A DNA stretch of 64,000 bases from Mycobacterium sp. (GTDB taxonomy: Bacteria; Actinomycetota; Actinomycetes; Mycobacteriales; Mycobacteriaceae), in the NCBI GenBank assembly GCA_003987775.1, contig RXJD01000065.1, forward strand, positions 1 through 64,000, read 5' to 3'. Under the pieces are notes generated by a model, which did no database searches, had not been told where the DNA came from, and worked only from the letters and a program-made list of their open reading frames with translations. Positions within the stretch are counted from its first letter, which is position 1, and every line of letters begins with the position of its first letter. Positions 47,445 through 56,564 of the stretch are shown piece after piece. Position numbers and translations under genes: made by a program.

Positions 47445-48308
47445 GTGAGCGATGCAGCAATCCAGCGAGTAGGCGTGATCGGGGCCGGGCAGATGGGGTC
47501 CGGTATTGCCGAGGTATCGGTGCGGGCGGGTGTCGCCGTGACGGTCTTCGAGACCACCGATGCGTTGATCACCGCGGGCCGCAATCGCATTCAGAAGTCG
47601 CTGGAGCGCGGCGTCAGCGCCGGCAAGGTCACCGAGCGGGAGCGCGACCGCGCCCTGAGCCTGTTGACCTTCACCACCGATCTCGCCGACCTGGCCGACC
47701 GCCAGTTGGTGATCGAGGCCATCGTCGAAGACGAGACGGTGAAAGCTAAGGTGTTTGCCGAGTTGGACCGCGTGGTCACCGACCCGCAGGCCGTGCTGGC
47801 GTCGAACACCTCCAGCATCCCGATCATGAAGATTGCTGCCGCCACCAAAAATCCCCAGCGCGTATTGGGATTGCACTTCTTCAATCCCGTGCCCGTGCTG
47901 CCGTTGGTCGAGTTGGTCAGCACGCTAGTCACCGACAAAGATGCTGCCGCGCGCACCGAGGAGTTTGCCAGTGCAGTACTGGGCAAGCAGGTTGTGCGTT
48001 GCTCGGACCGATCCGGTTTCGTGGTGAACGCCCTGCTGGTGCCCTATCTGCTCTCGGCGATCCGGATGGTCGAGGCCGGCTTTGCGACGGTTGAAGACGT
48101 CGACAAGGCGGTGGTGGCCGGGTTGTCGCACCCGATGGGGCCGCTGAAGCTGTCCGACCTGGTGGGACTGGACACGCTGAAGCTGATCGCGGACAAGATG
48201 TACGACGAGTTCAAAGAGCCGCTGTACGGACCGCCGCCACTGTTGCAGCGGATGGTCGAGGCGGGCCTGCTGGGCAAAAAGTCTGGTAGAGGCTTCTACA
48301 CATACTGA
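47445..48308 (+). CDS. fadB2: 3-hydroxybutyryl-CoA dehydrogenase
   Basis: A 287-residue enzyme that oxidises or reduces 3-hydroxyacyl-CoA with NAD(P). The N-terminal Rossmann motif GVIGAGQMGSGIAE starts near residue 10; LASNTSSIPI and LGLHFFNPVPVLPLVELVST, with the catalytic His, lie in the middle, and GRGFYTY ends the protein. The start is GTG at 47445, following GGGAGAG. Order icl1-fadB2-umaA matches M. tuberculosis. Confidence 0.95.
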   Translation: MSDAAIQRVGVIGAGQMGSGIAEVSVRAGVAVTVFETTDALITAGRNRIQKSLERGVSAGKVTERERDRALSLLTFTTDLADLADRQLVIEAIVEDETVKAKVFAELDRVVTDPQAVLASNTSSIPIMKIAAATKNPQRVLGLHFFNPVPVLPLVELVSTLVTDKDAAARTEEFASAVLGKQVVRCSDRSGFVVNALLVPYLLSAIRMVEAGFATVEDVDKAVVAGLSHPMGPLKLSDLVGLDTLKLIADKMYDEFKEPLYGPPPLLQRMVEAGLLGKKSGRGFYTY

Positions 48309-48367
48309 GAATGCGCGGCGGGCAATATCCGTTGCACGAAAGTACGGCAGTCGTACTGTGAATGAGG

Positions 48368-48395
48368 TATCCTCTCGGCTACAGACGAGAGGGTA
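48368..48395 (+). promoter_or_regulatory. Inverted repeat before umaA
   Basis: TATCCTCTCG (48368-48377), eight bases, and CGAGAGGGTA (48386-48395) pair at 9 of 10 positions, ending 10 bases before the umaA ATG. A second perfect repeat, AGTACG-N5-CGTACT (48341-48357), lies just upstream. Either could be an operator; the nearer could also fold in the mRNA and hide the ribosome site. Confidence 0.5.
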
Positions 48396-48399
48396 TTAG

Positions 48400-49266
<867 letters not shown>

Positions 49267-49275
49267 TGCCGGCGC

Positions 49276-49311
49276 CGGGGTCGCCGCGAGTCCTGCTCCG
49301 CGGAGACCCCG
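49276..49311. terminator. Bidirectional hairpin between umaA and pcaA
   Basis: CGGGGTC-g-CCGCG (49276-49288) pairs with CGCGG-a-GACCCCG (49299-49311), giving 7 and 5 base pairs around one mismatch and a 10-base loop. It is in the middle of the 51-base gap between two converging genes, so it could end both. No T tract is seen. Confidence 0.6.
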
Positions 49312-49317
49312 TGCGGG

Positions 49318-50181
49318 CTACTTCGCCAGAGTGAACTGGCAGATGTCGGTGTAACCCTCGTGGAACAACTTGGCGCACCCGGTCAAGTACTTCATGTAGC
49401 GGTCGTAGACCTTCTCCGACTGGATCGCGATGGCCAGATCCTTCTTGGCCTCGAGGGCGGCTGCCCAGATCTCCAGCGTCCGCGCGTAGTGCTGCTGCAG
49501 GGACTGGATGCGCTTCATCGAGAACCCCGCCGCTGCGGACTGCTCCTCGACCACCGGAACAGTGGGCAGGTAACCGCCGGGGAAGATCTCGGCCAGGATG
49601 AACTGGCTGAAATGCACGATCTCATGCGTCAGTGGCAGGCCCTTGGCCCTGGCTTCCTTGAATGTGGGCCGCACGATCGTGTGCAGCAACATGATGCCGT
49701 CGCTCGGGAGCGCCTCGTAGGCCATCTTGAAGAAGCGCGGGTAACGCTGACGGCCGAAGTGCTCGAATGCGCCGATCGAGACAATGCGGTCGACGGGCTC
49801 GTGGAACTTTTCCCACCCCTCGAGCAGTACCTGCCGGGTGCGGGGCGTGTCCATCTCGTCGAACTTCTTTTGGACGTGGGCGGCCTGGTTCTCCGAGAGC
49901 GTCAGCCCGATCACGTTCACGTCGTACTTCTCGATAGCACGTCGCATCGTGGCACCCCAGCCACAGCCGATGTCCAGCAGCGTCATCCCGGGTTCCAGGT
50001 TGAGCTTGCCCAACGCTAGGTCGATCTTGGCGAGCTGAGCCTCTTCCAGCGTCATGTCTTCGCGCTCGAAGTACGCGCAGCTGTACGTCTGGGTGGGGTC
50101 CAGGAAGAGGCGGAAGAACTCATCGGACAGGTCGTAGTGCGCCTGCACGTTGCCGAAATGGGGCGTTAGCTGCACTGCCAT
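49318..50181 (-). CDS. pcaA: Mycolic acid cyclopropane synthase PcaA
   Basis: A 287-residue SAM-dependent enzyme that adds the proximal cyclopropane of alpha-mycolates; in M. tuberculosis it is required for cording and persistence. The SAM motif [14 protein letters not shown] and the family start VQAHYDLSDEFFRLFLDPTQ are present. The C-terminus is GCAKLFHEGYTDICQFTLAK. The ATG at 50181 (MAVQLTPHFG) gives the exact PcaA length; the frame is open 14 codons further. No obvious downstream partner. Confidence 0.95.
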   Translation of the reverse strand: MAVQLTPHFGNVQAHYDLSDEFFRLFLDPTQTYSCAYFEREDMTLEEAQLAKIDLALGKLNLEPGMTLLDIGCGWGATMRRAIEKYDVNVIGLTLSENQAAHVQKKFDEMDTPRTRQVLLEGWEKFHEPVDRIVSIGAFEHFGRQRYPRFFKMAYEALPSDGIMLLHTIVRPTFKEARAKGLPLTHEIVHFSQFILAEIFPGGYLPTVPVVEEQSAAAGFSMKRIQSLQQHYARTLEIWAAALEAKKDLAIAIQSEKVYDRYMKYLTGCAKLFHEGYTDICQFTLAK

Positions 50182-50345
50182 TGCGATGTCAGCCTTTCTG
50201 TTTGTCGGGGTGCTCCCGGACAAAAATCGATCAGTCGGATCTGCAGCGCCCCCGATGCATTCTCTGAATGCTAACCGCTGCCGAGGGGTGCGCTTGCACT
50301 CCTTACGTCACACCTGGGTCGGCTAAGGCCCGCACAGGAGTGCGG

Positions 50346-51092
50346 TCACCCCTGTTTCAGCTGCTCCCACGCGGGCACGCTCGGGGACGGGTGCGGTTGT
50401 GCGCGGAACTTCTCCAGCGACCCGCCTGCCTCGACGATTCCGCACAGCGCGCTCCAGCTCAGCATCGTCAGATAGTCGATCAACTCGTCGCTGCTCATCC
50501 GCGGATCCGACATCCAGGAATGTGTGGCCAACTGCACACCGCCGACGATCAGGTATGCCCACGGTTCGACGCCGCCCACGTCCATGCCGGCCTCGCGCAT
50601 GCGGCGGCGCAGCATCACCGCGATCATGCGGGCGATGATCCGTTCCGAATCGGCGATCACCTTGCTTTTGCTGCCCGAACTGTTGGCCATCACGAAGCCG
50701 TACGGCTCCGGCTCGGCGGCCATGGTTTCGACGTACACCCGGATCACTTCACGGGTCAGTTCGTAGCCGTCCAGACTCGACGACAGCGCCGCGGCCATGT
50801 TGGGAATCAGGGTGGTTTGCGCAAAGCGCATCATCACCGCGGTCGTGAGGTCGTTCTTGTCGACGAAGTAGCGATAGAGCACGGTCTTCGAGACCCCGAT
50901 CTCCGCCGCGATCTCATCCATGCTCAAAAAGCGGCTCTGCCGGCGAATCGCCTCGATCGTGCCGTCGACCAGCTCGTTGCGGCGGTCCACCTTGTGCTGG
51001 TGCCAGCGTCGCTTGCGGCCATCGGTCTTATCAGTCCGAGCCGGGATGTGTTGTGCCAATGTCGCCGATTCCCATTCACTACCTGGACGCAT
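50346..51092 (-). CDS. TetR-family regulator (Rv0472c homologue)
   Basis: A 248-residue TetR protein with a basic N-terminal stretch (DGRKRRWHQHKVDRRNELVD) and the helix-turn-helix at about residues 40-85, including FLSMDEIAAEIGVSKTVLYR. The ligand domain is helical, and its inducer is unknown. Candidate targets are pcaA or the divergent DUF445 gene, 82 bases away. The true start may be up to 15 codons downstream, as the first residues look species-specific. Confidence 0.88.
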   Translation of the reverse strand: MRPGSEWESATLAQHIPARTDKTDGRKRRWHQHKVDRRNELVDGTIEAIRRQSRFLSMDEIAAEIGVSKTVLYRYFVDKNDLTTAVMMRFAQTTLIPNMAAALSSSLDGYELTREVIRVYVETMAAEPEPYGFVMANSSGSKSKVIADSERIIARMIAVMLRRRMREAGMDVGGVEPWAYLIVGGVQLATHSWMSDPRMSSDELIDYLTMLSWSALCGIVEAGGSLEKFRAQPHPSPSVPAWEQLKQG

Positions 51093-51174
51093 CGATACTA
51101 CGGCTTGCGGGCGCCCGGATGCCCGAGCGACCGGACTGCGTGAGGCTTCCGAACAGTGTGGGTAACACTAACCG

Positions 51175-52566
51175 GTGGTTTCGATAGCGGATGATGGTCT
51201 GGTGGCACACAGAGCCTTGCCGGCAGCGGCACCCCCGGCTCCGCCGCCGGGGCCGGGAATGGGCGGCGGGCGGGGGAATCGGACATCCTTTGCGGAGTCA
51301 TTCGCCGGCGCCGATTCCGAGGCGGACGCGCAGCGGCGCGCGGCGCTGCGCCGGATGAAGGCGGTGGCGCTGAGTTTTCTGATCGGCGCCACCGTGGTGT
51401 TCCTGGTGTGCCGGTGGGCCAATGCGCACGGCACCGCGCCGGTGTGGGTCGGTTACGTCGGCGCTGCGGCGGAGGCGGGCATGGTGGGCGCCCTGGCGGA
51501 CTGGTTCGCGGTGACCGCGCTGTTCAAGCATCCGCTGGGGATTCCGATCCCGCACACCGCCATCATCAAGCGCAAGAAGGACCAGCTCGGCGAGGGCCTG
51601 GGCACCTTCGTGCGGGAGAACTTCCTCTCGGCGGAGGTGGTCGAGACCAAGCTGCGCGACGCCCAGGTGCCCAGTCGGCTGGGCAAATGGCTCTGCGAGC
51701 CTGCGCATGCGCAACGGGTGGCCGGCGAGGTGTCGACCGTGCTGCGCGTGCTGGTCGAGCTGCTGCGGGACGAAGACGTCCAGCAGGTGATCGACCGGAT
51801 GATCGTGCGCCGCATCGCCGAGCCACAGTGGGGTCCGCCGGTGGGCCGGGTATTGCAGACGCTGCTGGTCGAGAATCGTCAGGAAGCCCTGATCCAGTTG
51901 CTGGCCGACCGTGCGTTCCAGTGGTCTCTGAATGCCGGGGTGGTGATTCAGCGGGTCGTCGAGCGTGACTCGCCGACCTGGTCACCGCGCTTTGTCGACC
52001 ACCTGGTGGGCGATCGGATCCATCGCGAGCTGATGGACTTCACCGACAAGGTGCGGCGTAACCCCGACCACGAACTGCGTCGATCAGCTACGCGCTTCCT
52101 GTTCGAATTCGCCGACGACCTGCAGAACGACAGCGACACGATCGCGCGCGCCGACGCCGTCAAAGAGCAATTGATGGCCCGCGACGAGGTGGCGCGAGCC
52201 GCCGAGACGGCATGGACCACCCTCAAGCGATTGGTGCTCGAGGGCGTCGACGACCCGTCCAGCACGTTGCGCACCCGGATCGCCGACACGGTGATCCGCA
52301 TCGGGGCCTCGTTGCGGGATGACGCGGGGCTCCGCGACAAGGTCGACGGGTGGATGGTTCGGGCCGCTCAGCACCTCGTTTCGCAATATGGGGTGGAGAT
52401 CACAGCGATCATCACCGAGACGATCGAGCGCTGGGACGCGCAGGAAGCAAGCCGCCGAATCGAACTGCATGTGGGCCGTGACCTGCAATTTATCCGGATC
52501 AACGGGACTGTGGTGGGCGCGCTCGCCGGTCTGGCCATCTATGCCATCGCGCAGCTGCTCTTCTGA
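51175..52566 (+). CDS. DUF445 membrane protein (Rv0473 homologue)
   Basis: A 463-residue protein. A cytosolic N-terminus rich in Pro/Gly precedes one or two hydrophobic segments (LSFLIGATVVFLVCRW and AEAGMVGALADWFAVTALF), then a long alpha-helical domain, and a final membrane segment (VVGALAGLAIYAIAQLLF). GIPIPHTAIIKRKKDQLGEG is typical of DUF445 (YheB-like). The function is unknown. It diverges from the TetR gene. Confidence 0.85.
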   Translation: MVSIADDGLVAHRALPAAAPPAPPPGPGMGGGRGNRTSFAESFAGADSEADAQRRAALRRMKAVALSFLIGATVVFLVCRWANAHGTAPVWVGYVGAAAEAGMVGALADWFAVTALFKHPLGIPIPHTAIIKRKKDQLGEGLGTFVRENFLSAEVVETKLRDAQVPSRLGKWLCEPAHAQRVAGEVSTVLRVLVELLRDEDVQQVIDRMIVRRIAEPQWGPPVGRVLQTLLVENRQEALIQLLADRAFQWSLNAGVVIQRVVERDSPTWSPRFVDHLVGDRIHRELMDFTDKVRRNPDHELRRSATRFLFEFADDLQNDSDTIARADAVKEQLMARDEVARAAETAWTTLKRLVLEGVDDPSSTLRTRIADTVIRIGASLRDDAGLRDKVDGWMVRAAQHLVSQYGVEITAIITETIERWDAQEASRRIELHVGRDLQFIRINGTVVGALAGLAIYAIAQLLF

Positions 52567-52581
52567 AAAGTGCTAACAGAC

Positions 52582-52599
52582 TGCTTGCAATAGCAAGCA
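52582..52599. promoter_or_regulatory. Palindromic operator before the XRE regulator gene
   Basis: TGCTTGC-AATA-GCAAGCA is a perfect 7-bp inverted repeat 54 bases before the Rv0474-like gene and 16 bases past the DUF445 stop. Its size and symmetry fit an XRE dimer, so it may be the autoregulatory operator. Confidence 0.5.
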
Positions 52600-52653
52600 C
52601 TCCTCCGTACCCTGGTGGGCGTAAGCAAACAAAATCTGACGCAGGAGTAACCG

Positions 52654-53070
52654 ATGACGCCGGAGGAGAAGCTGGGCACCAAGGTGTCCACAAAAGCCTC
52701 TGACGTGGCCTCCGACATCGGCAGCTTCATCCGGTCGCAGCGTGAGACCGCTCAGGTCTCGATGCGGCAGCTTGCCGAAAGGTCGGGTGTCAGCAACCCT
52801 TATCTGAGCCAGGTCGAGCGTGGGCTGCGCAAGCCGTCGGCCGACGTTCTGGCCCAGATCGCCAAAGCGCTGCGGGTTTCGGCTGAGGTTCTCTATGTAC
52901 GGGCCGGGATTCTCGAGCCCAGCGAGACGAGTCAGGTGCGGGACGCCATCGTCACCGACACAGCTATCACCGAGCGTCAGAAGCAGGTTCTGCTGGATAT
53001 CTACGCGTCCTTCACGCAGCAGAACGAGGCGAATCGTGAGGAGTGTCCGAGCGAATCCGACGACGACTGA
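52654..53070 (+). CDS. XRE-family regulator (Rv0474 homologue)
   Basis: A 138-residue protein. The helix-turn-helix is at about 25-80: IGSFIRSQRETAQVSMRQLA and SGVSNPYLSQVERGLRKPSA. The C-terminal half is helical (ILEPSETSQVRDAI ...) and ends in an acidic tail (ECPSESDDD). A Rv0474 homologue is known as a copper-responsive regulator in M. tuberculosis; no Cys-rich site other than the single late Cys is seen here. It is followed after 185 bases by hbhA. Confidence 0.88.
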   Translation: MTPEEKLGTKVSTKASDVASDIGSFIRSQRETAQVSMRQLAERSGVSNPYLSQVERGLRKPSADVLAQIAKALRVSAEVLYVRAGILEPSETSQVRDAIVTDTAITERQKQVLLDIYASFTQQNEANREECPSESDDD

Positions 53071-53255
53071 CAGTGATCTGGATGACACGGAAGTCATCGG
53101 TCCCGACCGACCCGACCACCAGGAGGTTTCCGGCAAGTCGCGCACCAGTGTCAATCCGCGGGTCTTGACATTTCCTGCCCAGAGGAGCCGAACTTGCCCC
53201 AATTTTCAACCATTTAGCACTAACCCCGATATCGAAATCAAAGAAAGGAAACATC

Positions 53256-53894
53256 ATGGCTGAGAACACGAACATTGAGGACCTGAAAGCGCCGCTGCTG
53301 GCCGCGCTCGGTGCCGCCGACCTGGCCCTGGCCACCGTCAACGACCTGATCGCGACTCTGCGCGACCGCGCCGAGGAGACCCGCACCACGCTGCGTGAGC
53401 GCGCCGAGGAGACCCGTACCGACACCCGCAGCCGCGTTGAGGAGAGCCGTGCTCGCCTGACCAAGCTGCAGGAGGACCTGCCCGAGCAGCTGACCGAGCT
53501 GCGCGAGCGTTTCACCGCTGACGAGCTGCGCAAGGCTGCGGAAGGTTACGTCGAGGCTGCCACCAGCCGGTACAACGAGCTGGTCGAGCGCGGCGAGGCT
53601 GCTCTCGAGCGGCTGCGCAGCCAGTCGGCCTTCGAGGACGCTTCGGCTCGTGCCGAGGGCTACGTCGACCAGGCCGTGGAGCTGACTCAGGAGGCGCTGG
53701 GCACCGTTGCGACGCAGACCCGCGCCGTCGGTGAGCGTGCCGCCAAGCTGGTCGGCATCGAGCTGCCGAAGAAGGCGGAGGCTCCGGCCAAGAAGGCCGC
53801 CCCGGCCAAGAAGGCTGCTCCGGCCAAGAAGGCTGCTCCGGCCAAGAAGGCTCCGGCCAAGAAGGCTCCGGCCAAGAAGGTCACCCAGAAGTAA
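53256..53894 (+). CDS. hbhA: Heparin-binding haemagglutinin
   Basis: HbhA is a surface adhesin that binds heparan sulfate and is involved in extrapulmonary spread and lipid-body formation in M. tuberculosis. The 212-residue protein is a long coiled coil (about 20-160, with repeats like [20 protein letters not shown]) and ends in a Lys/Ala/Pro repeat ([15 protein letters not shown]...), the heparin-binding tail, which is methylated in M. tuberculosis. The ribosome site AAAGGA (53244-53249) is six bases before the ATG. TTGACA at 53165-53170 is a possible -35 element in the 185-base upstream gap. Confidence 0.96.
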   Translation: MAENTNIEDLKAPLLAALGAADLALATVNDLIATLRDRAEETRTTLRERAEETRTDTRSRVEESRARLTKLQEDLPEQLTELRERFTADELRKAAEGYVEAATSRYNELVERGEAALERLRSQSAFEDASARAEGYVDQAVELTQEALGTVATQTRAVGERAAKLVGIELPKKAEAPAKKAAPAKKAAPAKKAAPAKKAPAKKAPAKKVTQK

Positions 53895-53911
53895 GTCCGG
53901 GTAACCGGCCT

Positions 53912-54064
53912 AGAGAAACACCACTCGACTCCAAGTCGCCGCAGGATCGGGCGGCTTGGACCAGAGAAACACCACTCGACTCCAAGTCGCCGCAGGATCG
54001 GGCGGCTTGGACCAGAGAAACACCACTCGACTCCAAGTCGCCGCAGGTCGGCGACTTGGAGTCG
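53912..54064 (+). repeat. 51-bp tandem repeat, two full copies and one part, each with a hairpin
   Basis: Units start at 53912, 53963 and 54014, with AGAGAAACACCACTCGACTC as the first 20 bases. The first two are identical over 51 bases. Each contains CCAAGTCGCC-N9-GGCGGCTTGG, a hairpin with one G-U pair. The last copy diverges after GCAGG and becomes the perfect terminator hairpin. Confidence 0.92.
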
Positions 54065-54072
54065 ACGTTTTT
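54028..54072 (+). terminator. Intrinsic terminator after hbhA
   Basis: CGACTCCAAGTCGCCG (54028-54043), loop CAGGT, and CGGCGACTTGGAGTCG (54049-54064) make a perfect 16-bp hairpin, followed by ACG and five T residues (54068-54072). It is the third and best hairpin of the repeated region. Confidence 0.9.
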
Positions 54073-54092
54073 GCGGCGGCCCGCATAGTCTT

Positions 54093-54383
54093 ATGAGCGT
54101 GCAAGCCGTAGGTACCGTGATGTTCGTTCTGTGGGTCGCCGTCGCCGTGGTGACGGTGTACGCGTTTGTACACGCCGCGTTGCAGCGCTCAGACGCATAT
54201 ACCGCCGCCGACAAGCAGACCAAGCCCTTGTGGCTGGTGATCCTCGGAAGCGCGATCGCGCTGATCACCATCCTGTACGGCATTTTCGGTGTGATGGCCA
54301 TCGCGGCGGCCGCGGTCGCGACGGGCGTGTACCTGGTCGACGTGCGTCCCAAGCTTCTCGAAGTGCAGGGCAAGTCGCGCTAG
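54093..54383 (+). CDS. DUF2516 membrane protein (Rv0476 homologue)
   Basis: A 96-residue protein with two or three membrane segments ([60 protein letters not shown]). The pair of charged patches between them ([17 protein letters not shown]) is typical for DUF2516 of actinobacteria. The function is unknown. The next gene begins three bases later, indicating an operon with deoC. Confidence 0.88.
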   Translation: MSVQAVGTVMFVLWVAVAVVTVYAFVHAALQRSDAYTAADKQTKPLWLVILGSAIALITILYGIFGVMAIAAAAVATGVYLVDVRPKLLEVQGKSR

Positions 54384-54386
54384 CGG

Positions 54387-54830
54387 ATGAAGGTCGTGCT
54401 GGTGGCGCCGGCGGCGGCGCTCATTTCGCTGCTGGGCGCTGCGCCCGCACAGGCCGAACCCGGCACGGGGGGCCCGGCGGGCGCGTCGTATGCGCCACCT
54501 TTCGTGGATCACACCCAATGGGCCGACTGGGGCGGGCATTCCAGCCTGCGGGTCTATCCGACGCCCGCGGGACGCGCTACGGCCCGGATGTGGGGAACCA
54601 CCGGCGCCTATCCGGACGCCGCTGACGAGGCCTGGTCCGAGGTGCTGGCGCGATCACCTGACGCCGACACACCGGGCATGCGCGCGCAGTTCGTCTGCCA
54701 CTGGCAGTTCGCCGAGATCGCGCAGCCCGGCAAAACCAGCTGGAACCTCGAACCCTGGCGCCCGGTCGTCGACGACGCCGAGATGGTCGCGTCCCGCTGT
54801 AATCCGGGTGCCGCGGAGGAGCCCTTCTGA
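54387..54830 (+). CDS. Secreted protein (Rv0477 homologue)
   Basis: A 147-residue product with a signal peptide ([20 protein letters not shown], cleavage near AQA at about residue 23) and a mature domain resembling DUF2599 of mycobacterial secreted proteins: [20 protein letters not shown] and [20 protein letters not shown]. Cys in FVCHWQF and ASRCNPG are likely joined. It overlaps the deoC start by one base (TGATG). Confidence 0.85.
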   Translation: MKVVLVAPAAALISLLGAAPAQAEPGTGGPAGASYAPPFVDHTQWADWGGHSSLRVYPTPAGRATARMWGTTGAYPDAADEAWSEVLARSPDADTPGMRAQFVCHWQFAEIAQPGKTSWNLEPWRPVVDDAEMVASRCNPGAAEEPF

Positions 54831-55501
54831 TGAGCGGCCCACTGACCCGTGACCAGCTCGCCGCACTGGTCGATCACACCCTGCTCAAACCGGAGGCCAC
54901 CGACGCCGACGTAGCCGCTCTGGTTGCCGAAGGCGCCGACCTCGGCGTCTACGCCGTGTGCGTCTCCCCGTCGATGGTGCCGGTCGCCGTCGGGCGGGGT
55001 GTCCGGGTTGCCGCGGTAGCCGGCTTTCCGTCCGGTAAGCATCTGTCCACGATCAAGGCTCAGGAGGCGGCCGCGGCGGTGGCTGCCGGTGCCGTCGAGA
55101 TCGACATGGTCATCGACGTCGGGGCGGCACTGGCCGGCCGATTCGACGCGGTACGCGCCGACGTCGCCGCGGTACGCGCCGCCGCAACCGGCGCCGTGCT
55201 GAAAGTGATCGTCGAGTCCGCGGCGCTGCTTGCCTTCGCCGGCGACGACACCCTGGCTGCGGTCTGCCGGGTGTCCGAGGAAGCCGGCGCCGACTTCGTC
55301 AAGACCTCAACCGGGTTTCATCCCTCCGGCGGCGCATCGGTGCACGCCGTCGAGGTGATGGCCGCGACGGTGGGCGGTCGGTTGGGCGTCAAGGCCAGCG
55401 GCGGCATCCGTACCGCCGCCGACGCGCTCGCCATGGTGGACGCCGGAGCGACCCGGTTGGGTCTGTCCGGTACCCGGGCCGTACTGGACGGCCTGGGTTA
55501 A
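54830..55501 (+). CDS. deoC: Deoxyribose-phosphate aldolase
   Basis: DeoC splits 2-deoxyribose-5-phosphate to glyceraldehyde-3-phosphate and acetaldehyde. The 223-residue TIM-barrel protein has the proton-relay Asp near [22 protein letters not shown], the Schiff-base Lys in [17 protein letters not shown], and the second Lys in [10 protein letters not shown]. All are intact. It is the third gene of the operon and converges with the next gene one base away. Confidence 0.95.
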   Translation: MSGPLTRDQLAALVDHTLLKPEATDADVAALVAEGADLGVYAVCVSPSMVPVAVGRGVRVAAVAGFPSGKHLSTIKAQEAAAAVAAGAVEIDMVIDVGAALAGRFDAVRADVAAVRAAATGAVLKVIVESAALLAFAGDDTLAAVCRVSEEAGADFVKTSTGFHPSGGASVHAVEVMAATVGGRLGVKASGGIRTAADALAMVDAGATRLGLSGTRAVLDGLG

Positions 55502-55502
55502 C

Positions 55503-56564
55503 TTACAGATCGGCCAGGCAGGGGTCGGTGTTGCCGGTCGGGATGGTGGCGTTGCGGGCGGCGAACTTGGCCACCACGCCGGTGTCGGTGACTTCGATGC
55601 TCTCCGCCTTGACACCGAGCGGGTAATTCTTGGTCAAACTCGAGGTGTAGTCGTTCAGCGTCGACTGCACGGACTCCTTGGGCAGCGAGAAGCCCAGCGT
55701 GTTGAAACTGACGATCTGCAGCTCGATGCCGCCATTGGCGGTCACCACCGGCTTGGCGACGATGTCGTTGAGCATGCCCTTGAGTTCGACGGTGTTGTCC
55801 TTGGGGTGGGTGACCACGCTGCTGGTGACGAATTCACCCAGAATCGGGATCGCGTTCTGCACCGACTCCTTGATGCCCTGGGCGGTCCAGGTGATCGTGG
55901 CGTCCAGCGCGCCGATCGTGCCCTTGGAATCGGGCTTGTTCTCGATGTTGACGTCCTGGATGTTGAGCTGCAGCTTCATGCCCTTGGCGTCGCGGATCTG
56001 GTTACCGGCCGTCTCGATCTTGATGTTGGTGTAATGGTCGGTGGCCACCTGCCACAACACCAGCGGCGTCACCCCGAACGACGCGGTGGCCTGGTCCTTC
56101 ACCACGCATGCGGTCGCCGCTGCGACCTTGTTGTTGGCCTCATGGCGGACGTAGAGCTCGGCGCCGATCAAACCCGCGATCACCAGCGAGAACACGATGA
56201 TCAGGACCAGCAGGATGGCCAGCGGGTCGCGCCTCGAGCGCTTCTTCTTCTTGACCTCGCCGGCCTCGTCTGTCGGCTGCGCGATCGGTGTGGTGCGGTC
56301 ACCGCCGGGCATGGGTGGCGGAGTGGGGGTTATCCGCCGGGTGTCGGCGCTCGCGGCGGCCATGTGGTCGGTGGCCTCAGCCTGTTGCGACGGCGGCGGC
56401 GGAGTGGACGGCGGCTGCTGTCCTAGTCCTCCGCGCGGGTCGCCGGGATGCAGTCGCCCGGTTGAGGGATCCGCGGGGGCCGGCGGCCGGCCCAGTGGTC
56501 CCTGGTCGCCCGGACGCGCCCATCCTGATGGGCCTTCGTTGCGTGGTCCCTGCGGAGTCGTCAC
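55503..56564 (-). CDS. DUF2993 membrane-anchored protein (Rv0479c homologue)
   Basis: A 353-residue protein. Its first 120 residues are Pro/Gly-rich and cytosolic; a basic stretch KKKKRSRRDP leads into one membrane segment (LAILLVLIIVFSLVIAGLIG). The outer domain of about 210 residues is DUF2993-like (LmeA-type), with SFGVTPLVLWQVATDHYTNI and VNIENKPDSKGTIGALDATI. The related LmeA works in lipomannan elongation, so a cell-wall role is inferred. The start overlaps the nitrilase stop (ATGA). Confidence 0.88.
   Translation of the reverse strand: MTTPQGPRNEGPSGWARPGDQGPLGRPPAPADPSTGRLHPGDPRGGLGQQPPSTPPPPSQQAEATDHMAAASADTRRITPTPPPMPGGDRTTPIAQPTDEAGEVKKKKRSRRDPLAILLVLIIVFSLVIAGLIGAELYVRHEANNKVAAATACVVKDQATASFGVTPLVLWQVATDHYTNIKIETAGNQIRDAKGMKLQLNIQDVNIENKPDSKGTIGALDATITWTAQGIKESVQNAIPILGEFVTSSVVTHPKDNTVELKGMLNDIVAKPVVTANGGIELQIVSFNTLGFSLPKESVQSTLNDYTSSLTKNYPLGVKAESIEVTDTGVVAKFAARNATIPTGNTDPCLADL

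Noticed and set aside
53912..54064. Possible CRISPR array
   Set aside because: Units are contiguous 51-bp copies with no variable spacers and no cas genes nearby.
53910..54173. Minus-strand frame with a 17-residue protein repeat
   Set aside because: The 51-bp DNA repeat is a multiple of three, so any frame shows a repeat; the region is explained by the hairpin array.
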